The notes under the pieces are model-generated. The model was given only the letters and a program-made list of their open reading frames with translations. It did no database searches and was not told where the DNA came from. Source: Rhodopseudomonas boonkerdii (GTDB lineage Bacteria; Pseudomonadota; Alphaproteobacteria; Rhizobiales; Xanthobacteraceae). Taken from it: a stretch of 64,000 bases of DNA. Positions 18,277 to 28,547 of this stretch are shown one piece after another. The stretch is taken from assembly GCF_021184025.1 (NCBI RefSeq), contig NZ_CP036537.1, forward strand, positions 1,178,001 through 1,242,000, given 5' to 3'. A program made the position numbers and the translations under genes. Position 1 is the stretch's first letter; each line of letters opens with the position of its first letter.

Positions 18277-19530
18277 ATGACCGTTCACCAGCGCAACATT
18301 GCCACCGTCGATCCCGTGAAGCTCGATCGGCTTGCCGAGGTCGCTGTCAAAGTGGGGCTGCAGCTGGCGCCGGGACAGGATCTATTGCTGACGGCCCCGG
18401 CCGCGGCACTGCCGTTGGTGCGCAAGATTGCCGAACATGCCTACAGGGCCGGCGCCGGTCTGGTGACGCCGTTCTTCTCCGACGAGGAAATGACGCTGGC
18501 CCGTTATCGCTACGGCCATGAAGATACCTTCGACCGCGCGGCCGGCTGGCTCTATGAGGGCATGGCCAAGGCGCTCGGCAACAACACCGCCCGCCTTGCC
18601 GTCGTCGGCGACAATCCGATGCTGCTGTCGAACGAGGACCCGGCCAAGGTCTCGCGCGCAAGCAAGGCTAATTCGATCGCCTATCAGCCGGCACTGCAGA
18701 AAATCGCGGGCTTCGACATCAACTGGAACATTGTCGCTTATCCGACGCTCTCCTGGGCCAGGCAGGTTTTTCCCGGCGATGAGGACGACGTCGCTGTGCA
18801 GAAACTCGCCGAGGCGATTTTTGCCGCGTCGCGTGTGGACAATGCCGATCCCATCGCTGCCTGGGCCGCGCATAACGCCTCGCTGCGCGCCCGCACCGAT
18901 TGGCTCAACGGCCAGCGCTTCCATTCGCTGCATTTCAAGGGGCCGGGCACCGATCTCGTGGTCGGCCTTGCCGACGGTCACGAATGGGAGGGCGGCGCCT
19001 CGACTGCGAAAAACGGCATCGTCTGCAACGCCAATATCCCGACCGAGGAAGTCTTCACCACGCCGCACGCTGCGCGGGTGAGCGGTCACGTCCGTTCCAC
19101 CAAGCCGCTGTCCTATCAGGGCACGTTGATCGAAGACATCGCGGTGCGCTTCGAGGATGGCAGAATCGTCGAGGCCACGGCCTCGCGGGGCGAAGCGGTA
19201 CTGAACAAGGTGCTCGACACCGACGAAGGGTCGCGCCGTCTCGGCGAAGTGGCGCTGGTGCCGCACTCGTCGCCGATCTCAGCCAGCGGTCTGTTGTTCT
19301 ACAACACGCTATTCGACGAAAATGCCGCCTGCCACATCGCGCTCGGCCAGTGTTATTCGAAATGCTTTGTCGGCGGTGACAAGCTAACGCCTGAACAGAT
19401 CGCAGCGCAGGGCGGCAACAAGAGCTTCATCCATATCGACTGGATGATTGGCTCTGGCGAGATCGATATCGATGGCGTTCAAACGGATGGTCGCCGTGTG
19501 CCGGTGTTCCGCAAGGGAGAATGGGCCTGA
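18277..19530 (+). CDS. M29 family aminopeptidase
   Basis: This 417-residue enzyme is a dinuclear-metal aminopeptidase of the AmpS/aminopeptidase T type. Family landmarks are NANIPTEEVFTTPH near residue 250 (metal-binding glutamates), EVALVPHSSPIS near residue 325, NTLFDENAACHIALG near 345, and HIDWMIGS near the C-terminus. It would release N-terminal residues from peptides in the cytoplasm. ATG 18277 follows CGAGGA by six bases; the open frame extends to 18208 without support. It ends six bases before the convergent DUF2147 gene. Confidence 0.9.
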   Translation: MTVHQRNIATVDPVKLDRLAEVAVKVGLQLAPGQDLLLTAPAAALPLVRKIAEHAYRAGAGLVTPFFSDEEMTLARYRYGHEDTFDRAAGWLYEGMAKALGNNTARLAVVGDNPMLLSNEDPAKVSRASKANSIAYQPALQKIAGFDINWNIVAYPTLSWARQVFPGDEDDVAVQKLAEAIFAASRVDNADPIAAWAAHNASLRARTDWLNGQRFHSLHFKGPGTDLVVGLADGHEWEGGASTAKNGIVCNANIPTEEVFTTPHAARVSGHVRSTKPLSYQGTLIEDIAVRFEDGRIVEATASRGEAVLNKVLDTDEGSRRLGEVALVPHSSPISASGLLFYNTLFDENAACHIALGQCYSKCFVGGDKLTPEQIAAQGGNKSFIHIDWMIGSGEIDIDGVQTDGRRVPVFRKGEWA

Positions 19531-19536
19531 CTGAGA

Positions 19537-19977
19537 TCAGCGCCCGACGCGCGACCAGTTCTCGCTGCCGCAAAGGGCGCCGACGCAGCCTTCGACCTTC
19601 AGCGTATCCGGCCCGGTGAGCGAGACATTGCTCACATAATATCGGCCATCATCGGCATTGTAGATCTGGCCCGACCACGCATTGGCGCCGGCCGGCTTCA
19701 TGCCGAAGAACAGATGAATGCCGATCATCGAACGCGTGGCGAGTTTCGGATCGGGATTCTTGTCGTCGATCGGTGGCTGGCCGGTGCGCGGATCGATCTT
19801 GTCGCGCAGCGAAACGATGGTACCGCAAAGCTGCGTGCCGCATTTGCTGACACGCACATTGGCATCGCCGGCCTGGGTCTGCCACACGCCGCTGATATCG
19901 CCACCGGACTGCGCGTGGGTCGGGCCCGCGAGTGCAACGCCCAGCAATGCGGTCATGACGGCGGCGCGGATGATCAT
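19537..19977 (-). CDS. DUF2147 domain-containing secreted protein
   Basis: This 146-residue protein has a signal peptide (cleavage after GPTHAQ near residue 23) and the DUF2147 domain that starts DISGVWQTQAGDANV and ends EGCVGALCGSENWSRV. Four conserved cysteines probably make disulfides. It is likely a small periplasmic beta-barrel-like protein; no activity is established for the family. The start is ATG 19977 with AGGAG upstream. It is transcribed alone, with no operon partner. Confidence 0.85.
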   Translation of the reverse strand: MIIRAAVMTALLGVALAGPTHAQSGGDISGVWQTQAGDANVRVSKCGTQLCGTIVSLRDKIDPRTGQPPIDDKNPDPKLATRSMIGIHLFFGMKPAGANAWSGQIYNADDGRYYVSNVSLTGPDTLKVEGCVGALCGSENWSRVGR

Positions 19978-20215
19978 GTGGTTCTCCTCGGATCAGGCGG
20001 CTTGCATAGCAAGAAAACGGATTCGTGCAATTGGCGTGAGACGCCAGGGTAAAGCGAAATTGTCGCGATTAACGAGATTTGATCGGGATCGTGCCAAGTC
20101 GTAACTTCCGACCGCAGAGAAGATGCGCGCCGACTGTAAACCTGTTTGAATTGCGGGAAGATTGCGATCGTTTGTAGATCGGTATTGCGTTGCTATTGTC
20201 TGACCGTGGCGGAGA

Positions 20216-20740
20216 TCACCATGGCAGACCGCATAGGTCCAACTCTCCCTCATGCGGCGCGCGCTTCAGATAATAGACCAGAGGCTGCATGACATCGAAG
20301 CGGATGCGCTCGCCCTTCTGTTGTGCGAACACATCGCCCATGAAAGGCTTCCAGTTGCGGCTCGTATAAAATCCCGTCATTGGGGGATCGCAGAACAGCA
20401 GCGCGAAATCGTTCGAACGCTCGTCGCGCAACGTGTGCAAGGCTGCGTCCATCGCCACGCTGGCCAGTCCTTGACGGCGAAAATCCGGATGCGTGAGAAC
20501 GCCGCCGATCCCGCCGATCCGGATCGGACGTTCTCGCCAAACGCCCTGGCGACGATACAGCCCCACATGGCAGACCGGCTGCTCGTCAGCCTCGACAATC
20601 ACGCGTAGATCCGCATGCGCGAATTCCACATTCGCCCAGGCGCGTTGCGCGACGGTCTCTGCGGGCCAGACGAGGTCGTACAGTGGCTTGACGCGCGGCC
20701 AGGCCTGATCGCCCGTCACGATTTCGATCTCGATGCTCAT
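20216..20740 (-). CDS. GNAT-family acetyltransferase
   Basis: The 174-residue protein has the GNAT acetyl-CoA site GGVLTHPDFRRQGLASVAM near residues 86-104 and the following helix. The substrate is unknown; it resembles acyl-transferases annotated as aminoglycoside N-acetyltransferase-like in related genomes. I chose ATG 20740 (MSIEIEIVTG) because the longer frame to 20878 overlaps the start of the divergent MFS gene. It lies alone on the minus strand. Confidence 0.8.
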   Translation of the reverse strand: MSIEIEIVTGDQAWPRVKPLYDLVWPAETVAQRAWANVEFAHADLRVIVEADEQPVCHVGLYRRQGVWRERPIRIGGIGGVLTHPDFRRQGLASVAMDAALHTLRDERSNDFALLFCDPPMTGFYTSRNWKPFMGDVFAQQKGERIRFDVMQPLVYYLKRAPHEGELDLCGLPW

Positions 20741-20843
20741 TTCCGCTGATGACCCCTGCGTCCGGTGCAGCCTTATAGAGCGGAGTATGGGTAGAAACTT
20801 GTCGAATCCGGTGCTTAGGTGAGAAAAATTTTCCAGTAATATT

Positions 20844-22097
20844 ATGGGCTGTGGAATGACCGAGGCGGAGCTTACCAAGTATCAGCGCTGGGCGATTTTG
20901 GCCGGTGCAGCGACGCTGCTCAGTCTGGCCATGGGCATGCGCCAGAGCTTTGGCCTCTTTCAGCCGTCGATTTTGCGCGACACCGCGATCACGACTGCCG
21001 ATTTCTCGCTGGCGACGGCCTTGCAGAACGTCATCTGGGGAATTTCGCAGCCTTTCGTCGGCGCCATCGCCGATCGCTTCGGCACCCGCTGGGTGATGAT
21101 CTCCGGCGTGCTGATTTACGCGGCCGGTCTCGTGTTCATGCTGTTTGCCACCACACCGCTCTATTTCACTCTCGGTGCCGGCTTGTGTGTCGGTCTCGCG
21201 CTGTCCTGTACGGCGTCGAGCATGACGATGACGGTCGCCTCGCGCTCGGTCTCGGCCGCCAAACGCAGCGTCACCATGGGTGCAGTGTCGGCGGCGGGCT
21301 CGCTCGGTCTCGTCATCGCGTCGCCTTTGGCACAGACACTGATCTCCACCGCTGGCTGGCAGGTGGCGCTGATCGGTTTCCTCGGTCTCGTCGCCGTCAT
21401 GCTGCCAGCCGCTTTGCTAGCCGGCCAATCCGACAAGATCGAGCGTGCGGCCGCGGACGAACTGCCGCAATCGCTCGGCCAGGTGGTGCAATCTGCACTC
21501 GGCCATTCCGGTTATATCGTGCTGGCGCTGTCATTTTTCGTGTGTGGCCTGCAACTCGTCTTCATCACGACCCACCTGCCGAACTACCTTGCGACCTGCG
21601 GCCTCGATGCCTCGTTGGGCGCCACGGCGCTTGCGCTGGTCGGCCTGTTCAATGTGTTTGGCTCCTACGCATTCGGGTGGCTCGGCGGCCGCTATCCGAA
21701 GCAGATTTTGCTCGGCGGAATTTATATCGCGCGCTCGCTGGCGCTGGCCGCCTATTTCTATTTTCCGGCGACGCCCACCACAACCATGGTGTTTGCCGCG
21801 GTGCTCGGCTCGCTCTGGCTCGGCGTGGTGCCGCTGGTGAATGGTCTCGTGGCACAATTGTTCGGGCTGCGGTTCATGGCAACGCTCACCGGCATCGCCT
21901 TTCTCAGCCATCAGGCGGGTTCTTTCATGGGAGCGTGGGGCGGCGGCGTGATTTTCGCGCATCTCGGCAATTACGATCGTGCCTGGCAGGCTGCGGTGGT
22001 CATCGGCCTGATTGCCGGCTGCTTCCAGATGCTGATGAACGTCAAACCGCCGGTGCTACGCGATGCCGTGCCGCGGGTCATGCCGAACGCGGCTTGA
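20844..22097 (+). CDS. MFS transporter
   Basis: This 417-residue protein has twelve predicted helices in two halves and an MFS motif A-like loop ADRFGTRW between helices 2 and 3. The layout and the MRQSFGLFQPSI start of helix 1 resemble the oxalate/formate antiporter-like and monocarboxylate groups. The substrate cannot be fixed. The start may be ATG 20844 or ATG 20856; neither has a clear ribosome site. A 33-base palindrome with an EcfG promoter lies just downstream. Confidence 0.85.
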   Translation: MGCGMTEAELTKYQRWAILAGAATLLSLAMGMRQSFGLFQPSILRDTAITTADFSLATALQNVIWGISQPFVGAIADRFGTRWVMISGVLIYAAGLVFMLFATTPLYFTLGAGLCVGLALSCTASSMTMTVASRSVSAAKRSVTMGAVSAAGSLGLVIASPLAQTLISTAGWQVALIGFLGLVAVMLPAALLAGQSDKIERAAADELPQSLGQVVQSALGHSGYIVLALSFFVCGLQLVFITTHLPNYLATCGLDASLGATALALVGLFNVFGSYAFGWLGGRYPKQILLGGIYIARSLALAAYFYFPATPTTTMVFAAVLGSLWLGVVPLVNGLVAQLFGLRFMATLTGIAFLSHQAGSFMGAWGGGVIFAHLGNYDRAWQAAVVIGLIAGCFQMLMNVKPPVLRDAVPRVMPNAA

Positions 22098-22118
22098 TTG
22101 CGGAGAGGGGTGGGCGAT

Positions 22119-22151
22119 TTAACGGGAACCTTCTATAAAGGTTCCCGTTAA
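22119..22151. promoter_or_regulatory. Palindromic EcfG-type promoter before sodB
   Basis: A perfect 14-base inverted repeat (TTAACGGGAACCTT) with a 5-base loop contains GGAAC (22125), 16 bases, CGTT (22146). This matches the EcfG consensus on the plus strand, and the same on the minus strand because the element is a palindrome. The plus-strand start would lie near 22156, about 30 bases before the sodB start codon. Confidence 0.65.
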
Positions 22152-22184
22152 GCCAACTCTCCCATCAAAGTGGATCTTGACCCC

Positions 22185-22784
22185 ATGACCTTCACGCTTC
22201 CCGATCTGCCTTACGCCTATGATGCGCTCGCGCCCCATATGTCGAAGGAAACGCTGGAATTCCATCACGATAAGCACCATCAGGCTTACGTGACCAACGG
22301 CAACAACCTGCTGAAGGGCACCGAATTCGAGGGCAAATCGCTCGAGGAGATCGTCAAGGGCTCGTTCGGCAAGAATGCGGCGCTGTTTAACAATGCCGGC
22401 CAGCACTACAACCATCTCCATTTCTGGAACTGGATGAAGCCGAACGGCGGCGGCGACAAGCTGCCGGGCCGCCTCGCCAAGAAGATCGACGAGGATCTCG
22501 GCGGTCTCGACAAATTCAAGGCCGATTTCGCGGCCGCCGGCGCTGGCCAATTCGGTTCGGGCTGGGCCTGGCTCGCTGTCAAGAACGGCAAACTCGAAGT
22601 TTCGAAGACCCCGAACGGTGAAAATCCGCTGGTGCACGGCGCGACCCCGATCCTCGGCGTCGACGTGTGGGAGCACTCCTACTACATCGACTACCGCAAC
22701 CGCCGTCCGGACTATCTGAAGGCGTTCGTCGATAACCTCGTCAACTGGGAATATGTGGACGAGCTGTTCGGCAAGGCGGCCTGA
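22185..22784 (+). CDS. sodB: Fe/Mn superoxide dismutase
   Basis: The 199-residue enzyme converts superoxide to oxygen and hydrogen peroxide, in the cytoplasm. Metal ligands are the histidines of EFHHDKHHQAYV and NHLHFWNWM and the DVWEHSYYIDY aspartate/histidine. FNNAGQHYNH and the residues around the second ligand fit an iron-type enzyme. I chose ATG 22185 (MTFTLPDLPYAYDAL), the usual start in this group; the GTG at 22170 is not supported. An EcfG-type promoter inside a palindrome precedes it and a terminator follows, so it is a single-gene unit. Confidence 0.93.
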   Translation: MTFTLPDLPYAYDALAPHMSKETLEFHHDKHHQAYVTNGNNLLKGTEFEGKSLEEIVKGSFGKNAALFNNAGQHYNHLHFWNWMKPNGGGDKLPGRLAKKIDEDLGGLDKFKADFAAAGAGQFGSGWAWLAVKNGKLEVSKTPNGENPLVHGATPILGVDVWEHSYYIDYRNRRPDYLKAFVDNLVNWEYVDELFGKAA

Positions 22785-22813
22785 TCGTCTTTGCGCTTCA
22801 TAGCGCGAGGGAA

Positions 22814-22847
22814 GGGCGGCGGCGGCAAGCCGCCGTCCTTTTCTTTT
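22814..22847 (+). terminator. Rho-independent terminator of sodB
   Basis: A GGCGGC...GCCGCC stem with short loop is followed by TCCTTTTCTTTT. Confidence 0.8.
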
Positions 22848-22952
22848 CCGCGGACATCCTTGTGTCGTGCCGTTCCGCCGCCACGCCTTGCCGTCGCAGA
22901 TGTGCTGCGGCAAAACGGTTCAACGTGAGCGAACAAGCACGGCGGGTATTCG

Positions 22953-23327
22953 ATGAATTTCGTTCTGGTTTTTGTCGGTGGTGGCCTCGGCGCGACGCTG
23001 CGCCATGTGATCAACGTCACTTGCGCTCGCTGCATGCCTCCCGGATTTCCATGGGGCACCTTCATCATCAATGTCAGCGGCTCGACCGTGATGGGCCTAA
23101 TTGCGGGTTATCTCGCCTTCAAAGGCGAGGCCTCGCAGCCCTGGCGGCTGTTCCTCATGACCGGCATCCTCGGTGGCTACACGACCTTCTCGGCCTTTTC
23201 GCTCGACGCCGCGCTGCTCTACGAACGCGGCGAACTCGGTCTTGCGCTGGCCTATGTCCTCGGCTCGGTCGTGCTTTCCATCGCGGGCCTGTTCGCAGGG
23301 CTGGCTCTGGTGCGTCACTTCGCCTGA
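22953..23327 (+). CDS. crcB: Fluoride ion channel CrcB/Fluc
   Basis: The 124-residue protein has four membrane helices and the CrcB signatures GGGLGATLRH, PWGTFIINVSGS and GGYTTFSAFSLD. It would export fluoride from the cytoplasm as a homodimer. Length is normal. ATG 22953 gives the typical MNFVLVFVGGG start. No fluoride riboswitch is apparent upstream. The zinc operon begins just downstream on the same strand but has its own operator. Confidence 0.92.
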   Translation: MNFVLVFVGGGLGATLRHVINVTCARCMPPGFPWGTFIINVSGSTVMGLIAGYLAFKGEASQPWRLFLMTGILGGYTTFSAFSLDAALLYERGELGLALAYVLGSVVLSIAGLFAGLALVRHFA

Positions 23328-23340
23328 CGGCTGCTTGCGC

Positions 23341-23359
23341 TACGTTATAATGTAACATA
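23341..23359 (+). promoter_or_regulatory. Zur-like operator
   Basis: The imperfect palindrome GTTATAATGTAAC (23344-23356) with TA flanks matches the alphaproteobacterial Zur box core GTTATAnTATAAC except for one position. It lies about 75 bases before the first gene of the zinc operon, so zinc-dependent repression is likely. Confidence 0.65.
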
Positions 23360-23432
23360 GATTGAAGGCATAGCGCCTGAGGGCGCGTTGTTTTCATTGG
23401 CCTTTTGGCCGCTACACCGGTTTCGGCCCGTC

Positions 23433-23638
23433 ATGGCGCACGCGCATTCTCACGACCACGACCATCATCATGGTCACGCGCACGGCCATGCCCATCACAG
23501 CCATGACCCTGCCAGCCCGCATCCGGCCCAGCCATCGCCATGGTCGATCCTGCGTATGTCGCTGCCTGGCCGGCTTGCCGCCGCGCTGGCGGTCTCCGTA
23601 GCGCTGTGGGCGGTGGTTTTGCTGGCGATGAGGCCGTC

Positions 23639-23642
<4 letters not shown>
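23433..23642 (+). CDS. Small His-rich membrane peptide, first gene of zinc operon
   Basis: This 69-residue protein starts with a strongly histidine-rich segment (MAHAHSHDHDHHHGHAHGHA, 12 His in 29 residues) and ends with one transmembrane helix (about residues 47-65). It probably binds zinc at the membrane surface next to the ABC importer. I know no family name for it. ATG 23433 starts at the His-rich part; the frame extends to 23388. Its TGA overlaps the ATG of the ATPase gene (ATGA), so translation is coupled, which supports that it is a real gene. Confidence 0.65.
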
Positions 23643-24397
<755 letters not shown>

Positions 24398-24399
24398 CG

Positions 24400-25269
24400 A
24401 TGCTTTACGACGCGTTGATCGCGCCTTTCGTCGATTTCGAGTTCATGCGCCGGGCGCTGGCCGGTGTCATTGCATTAGCTCTCGGTGGTGCGCCGATCGG
24501 CGTGTTCCTGATGTTGCGGCGGATGAGCCTTGTCGGCGACGCCATGGCCCATGCGATCCTCCCCGGGGCCGCGATCGGCTTCCTTTTCTCCGGCCTCAAT
24601 CTTTTCGCCATGACGTTTGGCGGTTTGATTGCCGGTTTCTCCGTCGCACTGCTTGCAGGCCTCGTCTCGCGCGTCACGGTGATCAAGGAAGACGCATCCC
24701 TCGCAGCGTTCTATCTGGTCTCGCTCGCGATCGGCGTCACCATCGTTTCCATGCGCGGCACCAATATCGATCTGCTGCATGTGCTGTTCGGCAACATTCT
24801 CGCCCTCGATGATCAGACGCTGCTGGTGATTGCTTTCAACGCGACGATCACGCTTGCCGTGATGGCCGTGATCTATCGACCGTTGGTGATCGAATGCGTC
24901 GACCCGGTTTTCCTGCGCTCCGTGTCGCGTGCAGGCGCACCGGCGCATCTGGCCTTTCTCGCCCTCGTCGTCGTCAATCTCGTCAACGGTTTTCATGCGC
25001 TCGGCACGTTGCTCGCGGTCGGGCTGATGATCCTTCCCGCCGGCATCGCGCGGTTCTGGTCGCGCGATATCACCGGCATGATGCTGATCTCGGTCGCGAG
25101 CGCGATGGTCTCGGGCTATGGCGGGCTCGTCATTTCGTTCCAGACCAAGGTGCCATCAGGGCCTGCGATCATCCTCGTGGCAGCGGCCTTGTACGTGTTT
25201 TCAGTGTTCTTCGGCAGCGTGTCCGGATTGGTCAAACAGTTGTTTCCGGGCCGACATCTTGAGGCTTAG
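24400..25269 (+). CDS. Zinc ABC transporter permease (ZnuB-like)
   Basis: This 289-residue inner-membrane protein of the ABC-3 family has about eight helices. The cytoplasmic coupling segment LMLRRMSLVGDAMAHAILPGAAIGF is near residues 38-60. It would form the zinc channel with the ATPase encoded two bases upstream. The gene order ATPase-permease-binding protein is normal for this importer type. No unusual residue was seen. Confidence 0.9.
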   Translation: MLYDALIAPFVDFEFMRRALAGVIALALGGAPIGVFLMLRRMSLVGDAMAHAILPGAAIGFLFSGLNLFAMTFGGLIAGFSVALLAGLVSRVTVIKEDASLAAFYLVSLAIGVTIVSMRGTNIDLLHVLFGNILALDDQTLLVIAFNATITLAVMAVIYRPLVIECVDPVFLRSVSRAGAPAHLAFLALVVVNLVNGFHALGTLLAVGLMILPAGIARFWSRDITGMMLISVASAMVSGYGGLVISFQTKVPSGPAIILVAAALYVFSVFFGSVSGLVKQLFPGRHLEA

Positions 25270-25271
25270 TT

Positions 25272-26198
25272 GTGACTTTCTTGCGTAATTCTTGCGGCGC
25301 GCTGCTCGGCGCCTTTGTCTTGCTCGCCTCGTCGATCACGCCGTCCTTGTCGCAGGACAAGATGAACGTCGTCGCCAGTTTTTCCATTCTGGGTGACCTG
25401 GTGCGCAATGTCGGTGGCGAGCGAGTCGCTGTGACCACCCTGGTCGGTCCCAATGGCGACGCACATGTCTACACGCCGACGCCAGCCGATGCGAAAACCA
25501 TCACCTCGGCAAAACTGGTCTTTGTGAATGGCTTCGGCTTCGAAGGCTGGCTGCCTCGGCTGGTCAAATCTGCTGGCGGCAAGACCGATATCGTCACCGC
25601 CACGCAAGGCATCAAGCCGCGCGAGGCGGAGGAGGGCGGCCACGATCACGGCGGCAGGCACGATCACGGCCACGAGGATCCGCATGCCTGGCAGTCGGTC
25701 GCCAATGCGAAAATCTATGTCGCCAATATCCGCGATGCGCTGACCAAGGCCGATCCGGCGGGAGTGGATGTCTATAAGGCCAATGCCGAGAATTACCTGA
25801 GCGAGCTGACCAAAGTGGAAGGCGAGGTGAAGGCCGCCGTCGCGGGCATTCCGGAAGCGAAGCGTAAGGTCATCTCGACCCACGATGCCTTCGGCTACTT
25901 CGCTGCAGCTTACGGCATCCAGTTCGTGGCACCGCAGGGCGTCTCCACCGAATCCGAAGCCTCGGCGCGCGATGTGGCCCGTATCATCACCCAGATACGG
26001 CAGACGAAAATTCCGGCCGTGTTTCTGGAAAATGTGAGCGATCCCCGCCTGATCCGCCGGATTGCCGCCGAGACCGGGGCGAAGATCGGCGGAACGTTGT
26101 ATTCGGACAGTTTGACGGCCGAAAACGGCGACGCCCCCACTTACATTGCCATGGTCAGGCACAATATAAAGGCGCTGGCGGGCGCGCTGACCCCATAA
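25272..26198 (+). CDS. Zinc ABC transporter substrate-binding protein (ZnuA-like)
   Basis: The 308-residue protein has a signal peptide (residues 1-28) and a cluster A-I metal-binding fold. Expected ligands are the histidine of [10 protein letters not shown], the histidine of [14 protein letters not shown] and an acidic residue in LYSDSLT. A His/Asp-rich loop ([17 protein letters not shown], about residues 122-138) is typical of zinc-specific members and less of manganese ones. It acts in the periplasm. The start is GTG 25272, two bases after the permease stop, so it is in the same operon. Confidence 0.88.
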   Translation: MTFLRNSCGALLGAFVLLASSITPSLSQDKMNVVASFSILGDLVRNVGGERVAVTTLVGPNGDAHVYTPTPADAKTITSAKLVFVNGFGFEGWLPRLVKSAGGKTDIVTATQGIKPREAEEGGHDHGGRHDHGHEDPHAWQSVANAKIYVANIRDALTKADPAGVDVYKANAENYLSELTKVEGEVKAAVAGIPEAKRKVISTHDAFGYFAAAYGIQFVAPQGVSTESEASARDVARIITQIRQTKIPAVFLENVSDPRLIRRIAAETGAKIGGTLYSDSLTAENGDAPTYIAMVRHNIKALAGALTP

Positions 26199-26280
26199 GC
26201 CGCGCCTGCACAGCCCTCATCCAAAGGAGCTCGCGCCAGCGGGTGTCTCGACGGATGGCGGCCTACCTCGATCTTCGTCT

Positions 26281-26325
26281 TCACCCTTCGAGACGCGCGC
26301 GAGGGCGCGCTCCTCAGGGTGAGGG
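26281..26325 (+). repeat. REP-like palindromic repeat, partial copy 2
   Basis: This 45-base partial copy has CACCCTTCGAGACGC and GCTCCTCAGGGTGAG arms. It separates the binding-protein gene from the COG0523 gene. Confidence 0.7.
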
Positions 26326-26347
26326 CCGCGCCTGGAGAACCTCTGCG

Positions 26348-27397
26348 ATGACCACTGCCGCTGCCGAAAAAATCCCCGTGACCGTGCTGACCGGCTATCT
26401 TGGCGCCGGCAAGACCACGCTCCTGAACCGCATCCTCACGGAGAACCACGGCAAGAAATACGCCGTCATCGTCAATGAGTTCGGCGAGATCGGCATCGAC
26501 AACGACCTCATTATCGGCGCGGATGAGGAAGTGTTCGAGATGAACAATGGCTGCGTCTGTTGCACCGTGCGCGGCGATCTCGTGCGCATTCTCGAAGGAT
26601 TGATGAAGCGCAAGGGCAAGTTCGACGCCATCATTGTCGAGACCACGGGTCTCGCCGATCCCGCGCCCGTCGCGCAGACCTTCTTCGTCGATGAGGACGT
26701 GCAGGCCAATGCGCGGCTTGACGCGGTCGTTACGGTGGCCGATGCCAAGTGGCTGAGCGACCGTCTCAAGGATGCGCCGGAAGCCAAGAACCAGATCGCC
26801 TTTGCCGACGTCATCGTGCTCAACAAGACCGATCTTGTCACCGCGCCCGAGCTCGCCGAAGTCGAAGCCCGCATCCGCGCGATCAATCCCTATGCGAGGC
26901 TTCATCGCACCCAGCGTGCGCAGGTGAAGCTGGAAGACGTGCTCGACCGCGGCGCCTTCGATCTCGATCGCATCCTCGAGATCGAACCGGAATTCCTCGA
27001 AGCCGGCGATGGTCACGATCATCATCACGATCACGGCCATGATCATCATCACCACCACGATCATGACCACGGCCATGGCCTCAAGCACTATCATGACGAG
27101 GACATGCAATCGCTGTCGCTGCGCACCGACAAGGCGCTCGATCCCTCGACTTTCATGCCCTGGCTGCAGGACCTGATGGCCAGAGAGGGCGGCAAGATCC
27201 TGCGCTCCAAGGGCATCATCTCCTTCGTCGGCGATGACGACCGCTATGTCTTCCAGGGCGTGCATATGATGCTGGAAGGCGATCACCAGCGCCCCTGGCG
27301 CGACGACGAGAAGCGCGAAAGCCGCCTCGTTTTTATCGGCCGCGAACTGCCCGAGCAGACGATCCGCGACGGCTTCGAACGCTGCATCCCCGCCTGA
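26348..27397 (+). CDS. COG0523 (CobW/ZagA-type) metallochaperone GTPase
   Basis: The 349-residue protein has Walker [10 protein letters not shown], the CxCC motif (C69-V-C71-C72 in NNGCVCCTV), the NKTD guanine motif and a His-rich stretch near residues 222-245 ([21 protein letters not shown]). It is a G3E GTPase that delivers a metal, here most probably zinc, since it sits in a Zur-type locus. The C-terminal CobW_C domain is present. ATG 26348 is the normal start. It follows a REP element and overlaps the WD40 gene start by one base. Confidence 0.9.
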   Translation: MTTAAAEKIPVTVLTGYLGAGKTTLLNRILTENHGKKYAVIVNEFGEIGIDNDLIIGADEEVFEMNNGCVCCTVRGDLVRILEGLMKRKGKFDAIIVETTGLADPAPVAQTFFVDEDVQANARLDAVVTVADAKWLSDRLKDAPEAKNQIAFADVIVLNKTDLVTAPELAEVEARIRAINPYARLHRTQRAQVKLEDVLDRGAFDLDRILEIEPEFLEAGDGHDHHHDHGHDHHHHHDHDHGHGLKHYHDEDMQSLSLRTDKALDPSTFMPWLQDLMAREGGKILRSKGIISFVGDDDRYVFQGVHMMLEGDHQRPWRDDEKRESRLVFIGRELPEQTIRDGFERCIPA

Positions 27398-28416
27398 TGT
27401 CCGATTTCAATCCGCTCAAGGAGCAAGAGTCGATCGTCTCCGTCACCGACCGCGTGGTCGGGGTCACGATCGGCGCAGCCGTGTCGGCCGTGCATTTTCT
27501 CGGCGACAAAGCTGTGTTCGTCGGTGCCGAAGAGAAGGTGACGCTGGTCGATCAGGGTGGCAGCGCAGCGCCCGTCGATGTCGCCTTCGGTGGCATCCTG
27601 TGCTCGGCGTCCGACGGCAAGCGTATCGCCATGGGGGCGGACGACGGCAAGGTGCTGATCGTCGATCAGGCGGGCGCGGTCTCGACCTTTGCCACCGATG
27701 CCAAGCGGCGCTGGATCGACAATGTCGCTCTGCATCCCGATGGCGCCGTGGCGTGGTCGGCCGGCAAGACGGCCTTTGTGCAGGCGCCGAAGGGCGAGGT
27801 GAAGAGTTTCGATGTGCCGTCCACCGTCGGCGGCCTCGCTTTCGCGCCGAAAGGCATGCGGCTCGGCATCGCGCACTACAATGGCGTGACGCTGTGGTTT
27901 CCCAACATGGCCGGCAGCGCCGAAGTGCTGGAATGGCAGGGCTCGCATCTGGCCGTCACTTTCAGCCCCGATAACAAGTTTCTCGTCACTGCGATGCATG
28001 AGCCGGCGCTGCATGGCTGGCGCCTCGCCGATGGCAAACATATGCGGATGACCGGCTATCCCGCCCGTGTGCGTTCGATTGCCTGGACTGCCGGCGGCAA
28101 AGGCCTCGCGACCTCGGGCGCAGATACCGTGATCGTCTGGCCGTTCACCACCAAGGACGGCCCGATGGGCAAGGAGCCCGCGATGCTGGCACCGCTGCAG
28201 GCCAAGGTCACCGCGGTTGCCTGCCATCCCAAGCAGGACATCCTTGCTTGCGGCTATAGCAATGGCACGGTTCTGATGGTGCGTCTGGTCGATGGCGCCG
28301 AGATTCTGGTCCGCGCCAACAAGGGCGAGCCGGTGACGGCGCTCGCCTGGAATGCCCGTGGCTCGCTGCTGGCCTTTGCAGACCAGGCGGGCGATGCGGG
28401 ACTGCTGGCGGTGTAA
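27397..28416 (+). CDS. WD40 repeat protein of the zinc locus
   Basis: The 339-residue protein contains about six or seven WD40-like repeats (for example VDNVALHPDGAVAWS-like, LAVTFSPDNKFLVTAMHE and RSIAWTAGGKGLATSGADT) and no signal peptide. It would form a beta-propeller scaffold in the cytoplasm. It is translationally coupled to the COG0523 gene (TGATG). The same pairing is common in rhizobial zinc regulons. Its molecular role is unknown; help in metal delivery is inferred. Confidence 0.82.
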   Translation: MSDFNPLKEQESIVSVTDRVVGVTIGAAVSAVHFLGDKAVFVGAEEKVTLVDQGGSAAPVDVAFGGILCSASDGKRIAMGADDGKVLIVDQAGAVSTFATDAKRRWIDNVALHPDGAVAWSAGKTAFVQAPKGEVKSFDVPSTVGGLAFAPKGMRLGIAHYNGVTLWFPNMAGSAEVLEWQGSHLAVTFSPDNKFLVTAMHEPALHGWRLADGKHMRMTGYPARVRSIAWTAGGKGLATSGADTVIVWPFTTKDGPMGKEPAMLAPLQAKVTAVACHPKQDILACGYSNGTVLMVRLVDGAEILVRANKGEPVTALAWNARGSLLAFADQAGDAGLLAV

Positions 28417-28423
28417 CGCCGTC

Positions 28424-28547
28424 CCTCATCCTGAGGAGCCGCGCAGCGGCGTCTCGAAGGATGGCCGAAGAGCGCCGGGCCAAGCCATCTCATGGTTCGA
28501 GACGGCGCTGTCAGCGGTGCAGTTGCGCCGCTAGGACTCCTCACCTC
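28424..28547 (-). repeat. REP-like palindromic repeat, copy 3 (inverted)
   Basis: This is an inverted copy of the window-wide element, starting CCTCATCCTGAGGAGCCGCG and containing ATCTCATGGTTCGAGACGGC. Confidence 0.8.

Noticed and set aside
22785..22952. Fluoride riboswitch before crcB
   Set aside because: I found no conserved motif; the region holds only the sodB terminator and GC-rich sequence.
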